Assembly (NCBI GenBank): GCA_041485905.1
Contig: JBGPKK010000010.1
Location: forward strand, 1-54,872
Origin: JAHFUI01 sp041485905
GTDB lineage: Bacteria > Acidobacteriota > Vicinamibacteria > Vicinamibacterales > CAVVIG01
Reading direction: 5' to 3'
Length of the DNA stretch: 54,872 nt
The notes under the pieces were generated by a model that searched no databases, had not been told where the DNA came from, and saw nothing but the letters and a program-made list of their open reading frames with translations. How positions within the stretch are numbered: position 1 is the first letter of the stretch; every line of letters starts with the position of its first letter. The position numbers and the translations under genes are program-made. Below are positions 42,076-50,154 of the stretch, in pieces.

Positions 42076-42816
42076 ATGGACCTGCGCGACAAAGTTGCGC
42101 TGATTACCGGCGGGAAGCGCATTGGCGCCGTCGTCGCGGCCGCGCTCGCGGAGCAAGGCGTCGACGTGGCGCTCGGTTTCTCGCGATCGCGCGGCGAGGC
42201 CGAGCACGCGGCCGATCGTGTGCGGGCCGCGGGACGCCGGGGGGACGCGATTCAAGCCGATCTGTCCCAGGCTGATGCCTGCGACGCGCTCGTCAACACG
42301 GTCGTCGGCAGCTTTGGCGGGATCGACATCCTGATCAACATGGCGTCGGTCTACGCTCAGAAGCCGTTCGACGATCTGCGGGCCGAGGACTGGGACGCTG
42401 TTCTCGACGTCGATCTGCGCGCCGCATTCTTGTGCGCACGCGCCGCTGTGCCTCACATGCGCACGCGCGGCGGCGGTCGAATCATCAACCTCAGCGACTG
42501 GGTGGCGAAGAGCGGCCGGCCCCGGTATCGGGGTTTCGTGCCGTACTACGTGGCCAAGGCCGGCGTGATCGCCCTGACTGAGGCGCTCGCCCTCGAATTA
42601 GCGTCGGCCAACATTCTCGTCAATGCGATCGCGCCCGGACCGATCGTCGCACCGCGCGGCACGAGCGCTGACGAGTTGAAGGCGGTCGAGCGGGCGACGC
42701 CGCTCGGACGATGGGGTGGTGAGAGCGAAATCGCAAAGGCGGTGCTGGCGCTTCTCGACAGCGACTTCATCACCGGAGAAACGATCCGGGTGGACGGCGG
42801 CCGGCACCTTCTCTAA
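42076..42816 (+). CDS. Short-chain dehydrogenase/reductase
   Basis: NAD(P)-dependent oxidoreductase of 246 residues. The cofactor motif TGGKRIG near 11 is as in pteridine reductases (FolM/PTR1), with NMAS, the catalytic Ser in NLSDWVAK and YYVAK, and the end FITGETIRVDGGRHL. The arginine/lysine after TGG favours NADPH. Substrate could be a pterin or a 3-oxoacyl-ACP. ATG 42076 fits the family start, but a terminator ends on the base before it and there is no ribosome-binding site. Convergent with the aminotransferase. Confidence 0.9.
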   Translation: MDLRDKVALITGGKRIGAVVAAALAEQGVDVALGFSRSRGEAEHAADRVRAAGRRGDAIQADLSQADACDALVNTVVGSFGGIDILINMASVYAQKPFDDLRAEDWDAVLDVDLRAAFLCARAAVPHMRTRGGGRIINLSDWVAKSGRPRYRGFVPYYVAKAGVIALTEALALELASANILVNAIAPGPIVAPRGTSADELKAVERATPLGRWGGESEIAKAVLALLDSDFITGETIRVDGGRHLL

Positions 42817-42852
42817 CCCACCAGGCCCACCCGACCTACCCGACCCACCCGA
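42817..42852. repeat. Four nonamers filling a stop-to-stop gap (unit CCCACCCGA)
   Basis: CCCACCAGG, then CCCACCCGA, CCTACCCGA and CCCACCCGA, step nine, occupy the 36 bases between the SDR stop and the convergent aminotransferase stop. No complementary arm. Confidence 0.9.
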
Positions 42853-44061
42853 CTACACTGTCACCCCGAACAGCGTCTTCATCGAATACAGCGCCCCGAT
42901 CAACTCGCTGCGTTCTCGCGCAAAACAGAAGCGTACGTAGCCCTCGCCGTTGGCGCCGAAGTCGATCCCAGGCACGCAGCCGATTCGCCCCTGCTTGATC
43001 AGATGCTCGGTCATCGCCCACGACACCGACGTGGTTTGCCGGTCGCCTCCGGATCGCGCCGAACGCGTATCCTCAGTCCATTTCGGATCAATCCGCAGGA
43101 ATGCGTAGAACGCACCCGCCGGCGGAGCGCCGGCGAACACGTCTCGCGCCGCGTCGGCGACGCCACGATAGAACAAATCGCGTCGTGCGCGGAGCTCCCC
43201 GCGGAACTTGTCGATGCAGTCCTGCGGCCCCTCCAGCGCGCCGATGCCGCCGTATTGAACGACGGATGCGATGTTGCTCGCCGTATAGAACAACACCTTC
43301 TTCGCGCGGTCGCGGACGGCCTGATCCTTGATTGACACGTAGCCGAGCCGAAGGCCCGTCATCGCGTACGACTTGCTGAACGTGTAGACAGATATCGTCC
43401 GCTCGTACATGTCCGCGAGGGACGCGATGCTGGTGTGCTCGCCTTCGAAGACGACGTCCTCGTACGCCTCGTCGGAGACGACCCACACATCGTGCGCGCG
43501 CGCGATGGCGGCGATGCGCTCGAGGTCCGCGCGCGTCAGGATCCCGCCGGTGGGGTTGTGGGGCGAATTGAGGTACAGCACGCGCGTCTTCGCGGTAAAC
43601 GTCGACTCGAGCTCGTCGAGGTCGTATCGCCAGCCGGCGGACTCGTGGAGCCGGCAGCCGACGGGGATGCCCTTCGCGGCCAGGATACTGCCGACCGCCG
43701 GCGGCCAGGCCGGATCCGGAACGATCACCTCGTCGCCCGGCTCGACGAGCGCCTGTAACATGATGTAGAGGCCGTGAATGCCGCCGTTGGTCACGAGCAC
43801 GTGCTCGGCGTCGGCGCCCGCGACGTGGTTCTTGTCGCGAAGCTTCGCGGCGATGAGCTCCCGCAGCCGCGGCACGCCGTTGGTTTGCAGGTAGTGGGAC
43901 TTGTTCTCGGCGATCGCTTTCGTCATCGCCGACTTCACCGAGTCCGGCGCGTCGAAGCTGATATCACCCTGATCGAGGCGGTACGGGTTCTGGACCGAGT
44001 ACATCATGTCGCGGATGCGGATGATGCCGGAAAGCGGGACGCTGTCGAGGTAGAGGGCCAT
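42853..44061 (-). CDS. Class I/II pyridoxal-phosphate aminotransferase
   Basis: PLP enzyme of 402 residues from ATG 44061. Seen: ISFDAPDSVKSAM, NGVPRLRELIAAKL, NSPHNPTGGIL, SDEAYEDVVFEG and the Lys in FSKSYAMTGLRLGYV. The layout is that of aspartate/aromatic aminotransferases. The longer frame to 44313 has no fitting start. Substrate not assigned. It is the fourth PLP enzyme of the window, with those at 28947, 33411 and 52312. It stands alone, convergent with the SDR gene. Confidence 0.87.
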   Translation of the reverse strand: MALYLDSVPLSGIIRIRDMMYSVQNPYRLDQGDISFDAPDSVKSAMTKAIAENKSHYLQTNGVPRLRELIAAKLRDKNHVAGADAEHVLVTNGGIHGLYIMLQALVEPGDEVIVPDPAWPPAVGSILAAKGIPVGCRLHESAGWRYDLDELESTFTAKTRVLYLNSPHNPTGGILTRADLERIAAIARAHDVWVVSDEAYEDVVFEGEHTSIASLADMYERTISVYTFSKSYAMTGLRLGYVSIKDQAVRDRAKKVLFYTASNIASVVQYGGIGALEGPQDCIDKFRGELRARRDLFYRGVADAARDVFAGAPPAGAFYAFLRIDPKWTEDTRSARSGGDRQTTSVSWAMTEHLIKQGRIGCVPGIDFGANGEGYVRFCFARERSELIGALYSMKTLFGVTV

Positions 44062-44631
44062 CAGGATCAGATTAGCAGGATTCTCGGAGCCGCGGCTTGG
44101 ATGGCTGTCGTACGTAGTGCCCGGCTTCCCGCCGTCGCGTGCCGACGAACTTCCGGCACGCTTTGGCGTGGCCGCGCCGGACCGAGCACCGGTCCCTGAC
44201 GAGCGACCTCGTGCCGCGCCGCCCGAACGTCGCGTGGAAAAACGCATCCTCCGGCCCCACCTGTCGACGTACCGCGTCGATTCAGCGGCCTCCAAGGCCG
44301 GTGTTATGAACAATCACCGTCCCGGCTGGCTCGCAGGCATTCGGGAGTCAATCACGATCGACGCGGCCTGGCAGGCCTGCGGACGCGTTTTATCCGCTGA
44401 CGCGTGTCACGCGAGTTCGACGCGTCGCCGCACGAGGCCGCTCGTCCGGACGATCCGTCGCGGAGGCGCTCCGGGACGCGGTCGGGGCGTGTCCATCCCG
44501 CCGTTCCGCCATTGAGGGTATGCCGCCGCTACACAATCATGAAAACGGCTTGTCTCGACGCCTGCGCATCACCCGCGGCGCAGTCCGAGTCATTGGCGCG
44601 TCGGGTCCAGTGATCCCTGTCAGGCACCGGG
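44062..44631. other. Intergenic stretch without a clear gene
   Basis: About 570 bases. Open frames exist on both strands because of the high GC, but none has a start, ribosome site or protein pattern that I trust. GACGCG-like words recur around 44380-44430. It may be decayed sequence at the edge of the accessory patch. Confidence 0.5.
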
Positions 44632-44838
44632 TCAGCGGGCCGCTGTCGGGTCCGCCGGGTGGAGGCTGAGGTACTCGCGAACCTCGAGCTGCATCCGATC
44701 GATTTCAGCCAGAAACCCTGAAGCCGACAGGCGAAAATTCGTTGGATTTGTCTCGGCGATTCGTAGATGCGCCATCTGGTCCTGGAACTGGCGGATTCGC
44801 TCGAGCATGGCGTGCAGCTGTTGGTCGTTTGCGATCAT
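44632..44838 (-). CDS. Small helical partner of the DUF6932-like gene
   Basis: A 68-residue helical protein: MLERIRQFQDQMAHLR, then ETNPTNFRLSASGFLAEIDRMQLEVREYLSLHP. The ASGFLAEIDRMQLEVREYL pattern recurs in small proteins next to nucleotidyltransferase-like genes. Its ATG overlaps the TGA of the upstream gene by four bases, so the two are coupled. It could be the antitoxin of a two-gene module; this is inference. No signal peptide. Confidence 0.7.
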   Translation of the reverse strand: MIANDQQLHAMLERIRQFQDQMAHLRIAETNPTNFRLSASGFLAEIDRMQLEVREYLSLHPADPTAAR

Positions 44839-45289
44839 GATGTCCCCAGGTCGATCTCGACGACGCCCCTACGTTGCCCGTCCCGCTTGACTTGCCAGTA
44901 TTCTACCGCCGCCTGTTCGCCCTCTAGAGCAGCCAGGCGCCGGAGCCAAAGGACGCCGGGCCCGAAGTGCGCCTCGGCAGCGAGGTGATCGAACAGCAGG
45001 CGCGTTTCGCCCGTCGCCACGGAAACATCAAAATCGTCGGCCATGAGCAGAAAGACATCCACGTCGTTCGGCTCGGCCTTCGCGTCCCGAAGGACCCGAG
45101 CACGATCATCCGCGCGACGTATCCGGTGCCGCGCGCAATGGAGTAGAGCCGTTCCAACCGGAGGAACACCCGCCTGCGCTGGGGAGTGCCGAAGCCGAAA
45201 CGCTCGCCGACCTCGTGGAAAGCGGCTCGATGAACGCCCAACGGGAGGTCGCCGGACTCCGTGAACGGCGGCAACGACAACTTATTCAA
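44835..45289 (-). pseudogene. Frameshifted DUF6932-like nucleotidyltransferase gene
   Basis: Two minus-strand frames line up as one protein of about 150 residues. The first (from TTG 45289) gives LSLPPFTESGDLPLGVH and RRRVFLRLERLYSIARGTG, then MIVLGSFG. The second continues with KAEPNDVDVFLLMADDFDVS and FDHLAAEAHFGPGVLWLRRL, ending at 44835. A one-base change near 45090 breaks the GS-x-DVD signature of minimal nucleotidyltransferases. It may be decay, sequencing error or programmed shift. Its stop overlaps the start of the small helical gene. Confidence 0.65.
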
Positions 45290-45370
45290 TCGTAAGTGTG
45301 CCTAGCGCCTGCAACTGAGCCGCGGCGCGATGTTGTCTTCTGTCAGTCGCGCCGTCGGCTCCAGTTGCTG

Positions 45371-45547
45371 TTAGCCGGTCCGTCGTTTGTGGGGTTTCGA
45401 ACGTTGGCGGAGATCTTCCATGGCGGCTTCGCCCGCAGTCCTGTAGAACGCGATGATCTCGGCCTCGGTCTTGCCCGCCAACTGCCGAGCGTGACGGTCT
45501 CGAATGCGGCGGACCATCTCGACGGCCTTTAGTTTAGTGGCCTTCAT
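45371..45547 (-). CDS. Small antitoxin-like protein of the PIN pair
   Basis: A 58-residue basic, helical protein: MKATKLKAVEMVRRIRDRHARQ, then TEAEIIAFYRTAGEAAME. ATG 45547 lies inside the end of the PIN gene, overlapping it by 14 bases, with GAGGTGA as ribosome site. Small proteins placed directly after PIN genes of this type are common and presumed antitoxins, with reverse order to classical VapBC. It is below the usual size cut-off of gene finders. Confidence 0.75.
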   Translation of the reverse strand: MKATKLKAVEMVRRIRDRHARQLAGKTEAEIIAFYRTAGEAAMEDLRQRSKPHKRRTG

Positions 45548-46001
45548 AAGTGGTCACCTCCCTCGGGGAACGGATGCTCAGGACCTGAAAGCCTGATTCT
45601 ACGTTGACTGCGTTGAAGAGCTGAATCTTCTCGAGGCGCACGATGTGCCTAAAGTTCCAGCTCACCAGCGCATCCACGCCCGCGATCGTGGCCAACGCAA
45701 TGTGTTGCATGTCCGCACGGAACTTCGCGGTCAAGATCTCTTTGGCCTCGTACTTTGCCACCAGCCCGAGTACCTCCGAAGTGACCGGCAGAACCGCACC
45801 AGCCAACGCCAGGATCTCTTGATGAAGGTCGCGAACTGCTTCCGGCGCCGAGCCGACCTCCGCCGCCGTTACGTCAGACAACACCGGTAGGAGCCGCCCC
45901 GCTCGGAAATCGCGCATCAGGCCGTTCGACCATGGTGCGAACTCCACGTCGAAGCAACCGCCGAGTACCGAGGTATCTATGTAGATCCGAAGCGGATTCA
46001 C
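45534..46001 (-). CDS. PIN-domain ribonuclease (VapC-like toxin)
   Basis: PIN-fold Mg2+-dependent RNase of 155 residues. The first acidic residue is in RIYIDTSVLGG, others in SDVTAAEV and a later Asp in KFRADMQHIALATIAGVDALVSWNFRHIV, the C-terminal part of the fold. Such proteins act as toxins that cut tRNA or rRNA. GTG 46001 is chosen because GAGGA stands 11 bases before; GTG 46022 is possible. The antitoxin-like gene follows with overlap. Confidence 0.85.
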   Translation of the reverse strand: MNPLRIYIDTSVLGGCFDVEFAPWSNGLMRDFRAGRLLPVLSDVTAAEVGSAPEAVRDLHQEILALAGAVLPVTSEVLGLVAKYEAKEILTAKFRADMQHIALATIAGVDALVSWNFRHIVRLEKIQLFNAVNVESGFQVLSIRSPREVTTYEGH

Positions 46002-46471
46002 GAATTCTGATCCTCGGTTCACTCAGGTCCGGCTAACTTAACTATTAGTAGCCCGCGAGCGTGTCTGGCTCGGCGCGTATCCGCGTCAATGCCGCAGTCT
46101 CGTCTTGCAGCGCAAGCCTAAACAGAACGCGATTCTAGCAACAATTCGTGAACGCTCCCGCGACGGTGGTTACGCGCAAACGCTTCCCTTAAGCCGGCCG
46201 CCAATCTGCGAATCGCCTTGGTTACGCACATCGCTACGCGCGTAACCGGCCGGCAGGGGCGACCATCCCGAACGGCCAAAGCATTGAGAGCACCGGGGTT
46301 CTGACCGCGTAGGACTTCATCCGACTCCGGTGGATACGCGCCAGCCTCACGCGTATCCACGTCACACCCAATCCATCGGACTCTTGACGCCTCGCGCCAC
46401 GCGAGTGATGGCGGCTACGCGTCGACCTGCCAGGTGGCCTCTGTTCTCTGCGTCCTCTGCGGTGAAGACCG
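46002..46471. other. Intergenic region with TTACGCG/GATACGCG inverted repeats
   Basis: About 470 bases without a gene I trust. A perfect 11-base inverted pair GTGGATACGCG (46330-46340) and CGCGTATCCAC (46350-46360), and GGTTACGC (46220-46227) with GCGTAACC (46240-46247), stand out. Words like TACGCG recur at 46075 and 46170. At 46439-46464 CTCTG recurs three times, a possible remnant of a repeat array. Confidence 0.6.
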
Positions 46472-48721
46472 TTACCTGGAGGCCGACGCCCTTGTTGAGG
46501 TCTCTGGTTTCAGGTGTTCGAGCACGAACTCCAGCATCGTCGATCGCAGGTGCTTGACGAGCGCAGGATCGCTGACGCCGTGTCGGGACTTCGGGTACAG
46601 CATCAACTGGAACGGCTTCTGCGCCTTCTGCAGCTCGTAGGCGAACTGAATCGTGTTGGCCATGTGCACGTTGTCGTCGATCGTGCCGTGGATGAGCATC
46701 AGCGCCCCGTGCAGATTGGCGGCGGCAAAGCGGGGCGAGCTCTTGCGATACCCATCCGGATTTTCGGCCGGCAATCCCATGTAACGTTCGGTGTACACCG
46801 TGTCGTAATCACGCCAGTCGGTCACCGCGCCGCCCGCAATCCCCATGGCGAAGCTGGTGCTGTGCGTCAGCGCGTAGCTCGTCATGTAGCCGCCGTAGCT
46901 CCATCCGTGGATCCCGATTCGCGACCCATCGACGTACGGCTGCTGTTTCAGCCAGCTCACGCCGTCCTCGATGTCGCGCAGTTCGGACTCGCCGAAGTTC
47001 CTGTGGACGGGCCACATCGATTCGCTGCCCTTGCCGCTCGCCGTCCGGTTGTCGCAGATCCAGACGATGATCCCTTTTTGCGCGAGGAGCTGGTGATACA
47101 TGTACTGCGCGCCGGTCCATGCGTTGCGGACCTGCTGAGAGTGAGGACCGCCGTACGTGTACTGGTAGACCGGGTACCGGCGGGACGGGTCGAAGTCTGG
47201 CGGCTTGATCATCATCGCCTCCATGACGAACCCGTCGCGCGTCTTCACCTGCAGGAATTCCGGTCGCGACAGTTTGTATTCCCCGAGCACGGCAACCTTG
47301 TTCTCCTCGACAACGCGCACTTCGGCGCCATCGCTCCTGTAAAGGCGGGTCTGGGGCGGCGTCGTCACGCTGTGCCAGGTGTCCACGTAGAACGCGAACG
47401 CAGGGCTGAATTCCGCGGTGTGGGTGCCGTCTGCCGTCGAGAGACGCTGGAGTCCCGAGCCGTCCAGCTTGATCCGGTAGGCGTCGCCGCCGATGGGACT
47501 GTGCTCGGTTCCTGAAAAATACATCCAGCCGGCCGCCTCGTCGATTCCGTGCACCTTGCGCAGCTCCCACTTGCCGGTCGTGACCTGCTTGATGAGTGTG
47601 CCGTCGGGTTTGTAGTGATACGCGTGCCTCCAGCCGGATCGATCGCTCAGCCACAGAAACGATCCGTCCTTCAACCACACCGGCAGGGTGGTGTCTTCCG
47701 AGTCGATCCAGAACTTCGTCGTTTCGTGAAGGAGGTTCGCCGCCGCTCCCGAGGCCGCATCGGCGACGTTCAGATCGAGCCACGTCTGTGTGCGATTCTC
47801 CACTTCGTAGGTGACGCGCGTGCCGTCGAGCGTCCACCCGACACGGACAATCAGGATGTCGTTCGCAGCGTACTTCGAGGTATCGGCCCAGGTCACGCCG
47901 CCGGTGACGCGCGCCACGCCGAGCCGGGCAAGCGGATTGGGATCGCCGGCCTTCGGGTAGTCCCACTCCTCGACCTTCTGCTCGTACGGGATGTGATCGA
48001 TCACGGGATAGCTCCGGACCGGCGTATCGTCGATACGCAGGAACGCAATCCGCGTCGAATCGGGGCTCCACCAGTACGCGCGGTTCTGACCGCGTCCGTA
48101 AATCTCCTCCTCGTACACCCAGTCGAGGTGTCCGTTGAGAATCTTCGGTGTGCCGTCGGTCGTCAGCGCGGTTTCACGGCCCGTGGTCACGTCCGACACA
48201 TAGAGATTGTTGTCGCGGACGAAAGCGACCGATTTTCCGTTTGGACTGAACGAGGCGTGTTCTTCAGCCCCCGGCGCGTTGGTCAGTCGGACAGCGCGGC
48301 CATCGTCGAACGAATAGGCGTAGAGATCGTCGGCGATTCGAAGCACCGCTGACGTAAACGTCGCATTGAAGGTGAGCGATCGTGCGTGAGACTGCCGCCG
48401 CGCCTCGTCGCCGGTAACCCCGGGCAGTTTGTCGAGCGCCGATTCCATTTTCCCCGGGTCGAACAACGGGGTCGGCGTCCCGGTGGTGGCGTCGACCTTC
48501 ATCCAGTCGACCGCTCCACGCGCGATCCGCCCCCACGCATAGTGAGTCCCGTCGATCCACGAGATGTCCAGCGGCGGGTTGCCGCTGAAGTTGACCCGCT
48601 TGCCGGGATCGTAGATGTCGTCGATCGTCAGCAGCTTCTGTTGCGCGGCAGTGACGCCACTTAGGGCGACCCAGACTGCGAGCGCGAGCAGCGTGACACG
48701 TCGGTGAGGTTGACCGATCAT
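46472..48721 (-). CDS. Dipeptidyl peptidase IV (S9 family), secreted
   Basis: Exported serine peptidase of 749 residues that removes X-Pro dipeptides. Sec signal TLLALAVWVALSGVTAAQ, an eight-blade propeller with the N-terminus-anchoring Glu pair in WVYEEEIYG, and the hydrolase domain with nucleophile in GWSYGGY, Asp in GTIDDNVH and His in KSRHGV. All catalytic residues present. ATG 48721 is chosen; the frame upstream to 49405 is antisense to the metallo-hydrolase gene. It is divergent from that gene with 21 bases between the starts. Confidence 0.93.
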   Translation of the reverse strand: MIGQPHRRVTLLALAVWVALSGVTAAQQKLLTIDDIYDPGKRVNFSGNPPLDISWIDGTHYAWGRIARGAVDWMKVDATTGTPTPLFDPGKMESALDKLPGVTGDEARRQSHARSLTFNATFTSAVLRIADDLYAYSFDDGRAVRLTNAPGAEEHASFSPNGKSVAFVRDNNLYVSDVTTGRETALTTDGTPKILNGHLDWVYEEEIYGRGQNRAYWWSPDSTRIAFLRIDDTPVRSYPVIDHIPYEQKVEEWDYPKAGDPNPLARLGVARVTGGVTWADTSKYAANDILIVRVGWTLDGTRVTYEVENRTQTWLDLNVADAASGAAANLLHETTKFWIDSEDTTLPVWLKDGSFLWLSDRSGWRHAYHYKPDGTLIKQVTTGKWELRKVHGIDEAAGWMYFSGTEHSPIGGDAYRIKLDGSGLQRLSTADGTHTAEFSPAFAFYVDTWHSVTTPPQTRLYRSDGAEVRVVEENKVAVLGEYKLSRPEFLQVKTRDGFVMEAMMIKPPDFDPSRRYPVYQYTYGGPHSQQVRNAWTGAQYMYHQLLAQKGIIVWICDNRTASGKGSESMWPVHRNFGESELRDIEDGVSWLKQQPYVDGSRIGIHGWSYGGYMTSYALTHSTSFAMGIAGGAVTDWRDYDTVYTERYMGLPAENPDGYRKSSPRFAAANLHGALMLIHGTIDDNVHMANTIQFAYELQKAQKPFQLMLYPKSRHGVSDPALVKHLRSTMLEFVLEHLKPETSTRASASR

Positions 48722-48736
48722 GACCTCCAGTATAGT
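48710..48736 (+). promoter_or_regulatory. Putative promoter of the beta-CASP gene, probably leaderless transcript
   Basis: TTGACC at 48710-48715 and TATAGT at 48731-48736 (15 apart, short). TATAGT ends six bases before ATG 48743, so the transcript would start at or near the start codon. Confidence 0.4.
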
Positions 48737-48742
48737 CATCGG

Positions 48743-50143
48743 ATGGCCACGCTGACGTTCCTCGGAGCCGCCGGCACGGTGACCGGCTCGAAGCATCTGC
48801 TCGACGTGAACGGCCGTCTGCTGCTGGTGGATTGCGGACTGTTTCAAGGGCTCAAAGAGCTGCGGGAACGGAACTGGGCGGCGTTTCCCGTCGATCCCAA
48901 AAAGATCGATGCCGTGGTGCTGACGCACGCGCACCTGGATCATTGCGGCTATCTGCCGCGGCTGGTCGCCGGGGGGTTCCGCGGCCGCATTTTCTGCACG
49001 CCCGGGACCAAGGACTTGTGCACGCTCATCCTGCCCGATTCCGCGCATATTCAGGAAGAAGACGCGCGCGATGCGAACCGGCGCGGGTACTCCAGGCACC
49101 AGCGCGCCCTGCCGCTGTACACCGAGCTCGATGCCGCCCGTGCGCTCACGCAGCTTCAGCCGGTCGGCTACGACCGTCCGGTCCCGGTCATTCCTGGCGT
49201 CGCAGGCGTTCCTGGAGTCGACGTCGAGTTCATCAACGCTGGCCACCTGCTCGGCTCGGCGTACGCACGCCTCCGAATCGGCGACAAGACGATTCTGTTC
49301 GGCGGCGATTTGGGACGGTACGGCCGACCGGTCCTCCCGGATCCGACGCCCGTCGAGGCCGCCGACGTGCTGCTGCTGGAATCGACCTACGGCGATCGCG
49401 TGCACCCGCCCGATGATGACGGCGCGAAGCTGGCCGCGATGATCAACGAGACTGTCCGAGCCGGCGGCAAAATTATCATTCCGTCATTCGCCGTCGGCCG
49501 CGTCGAAGAACTGCTGTATTGGCTCCGATTGCTCGAGCAGACCACGCGGATCCCGTTGCTGCCGGTCTACGTCGACAGCCCGATGGCAGCCGGCGCGCTC
49601 CAGTTCTACTCCGAGCGCGTGAACGAGCTCGACCCCGACATGAAACCGACCGGGCGCGACGTCGCGGTCTTCGGCACCAGCCGGATGACGGTCGTCGCCT
49701 CGGCGCAGGAGTCAGCGGCGCTGGTGGCCTCGAACACGCCTGCGATCGTCATCGCGGCCAGCGGCATGGCGACCGGCGGCCGCGTGCTTCACCACCTCGC
49801 GGCGGGCCTGCCGAACCCGAAGACCACCGTCCTCTTCGTCGGGTACCAGGCGGAAGGCACGCGCGGCCGGCAACTCCTCGACGGCGCCAAACACATCAGG
49901 ATTCACGGTCAGGACGTGCCGGTGGCCGCACGCGTCGAACGGCTCGATTCGATGTCGGCGCACGCCGACGCCGCGGAAATCATGCGCTGGCTGTCGGGGT
50001 TTGCCGTCCCTCCGGCGATGACTTATCTCGTCCATGGCGAGCCGGTCGCGCTCGACGCGCTCCGCGCGCGGATCCAGACCGGGCGCGGCTGGCCTGTGCA
50101 CATCGCGAAATACCTGGAGCGGGTCGAACTTGCGTTAGGCTAA
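48743..50143 (+). CDS. Metallo-beta-lactamase / beta-CASP hydrolase (CPSF-like)
   Basis: Likely RNA-processing nuclease, 466 residues. Metal motifs: VDCGLFQG, HAHLDHCG, the His in NAGHLLGSA, GGDLGRYG, and the beta-CASP region with ESTYGDRVH, SFAVGRVEELLYWL, ASGMATGGRVLHHL, then MSAHADAAE and VHGEPVAL. The family includes RNase J and CPSF73-type proteins; this is the COG1236 type. Start ATG 48743 fits the conserved LTFLGAAGTVTGSKHLL opening. Divergent from dipeptidyl peptidase IV and followed by dipeptidyl peptidase III after a heptamer element. Confidence 0.9.
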   Translation: MATLTFLGAAGTVTGSKHLLDVNGRLLLVDCGLFQGLKELRERNWAAFPVDPKKIDAVVLTHAHLDHCGYLPRLVAGGFRGRIFCTPGTKDLCTLILPDSAHIQEEDARDANRRGYSRHQRALPLYTELDAARALTQLQPVGYDRPVPVIPGVAGVPGVDVEFINAGHLLGSAYARLRIGDKTILFGGDLGRYGRPVLPDPTPVEAADVLLLESTYGDRVHPPDDDGAKLAAMINETVRAGGKIIIPSFAVGRVEELLYWLRLLEQTTRIPLLPVYVDSPMAAGALQFYSERVNELDPDMKPTGRDVAVFGTSRMTVVASAQESAALVASNTPAIVIAASGMATGGRVLHHLAAGLPNPKTTVLFVGYQAEGTRGRQLLDGAKHIRIHGQDVPVAARVERLDSMSAHADAAEIMRWLSGFAVPPAMTYLVHGEPVALDALRARIQTGRGWPVHIAKYLERVELALG

Positions 50144-50154
50144 GGCGAGAACAT

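Noticed and set aside
46220..46247. Integron attC site
   Set aside because: The GTTRRRY and RYYYAAC core sites are not present in proper order and no integrase is nearby.
46439..46464. Further heptamer/nonamer array (CTCTG words)
   Set aside because: Steps are 7 then 9 and only three copies exist; no complementary arm. Too weak to list as an element.
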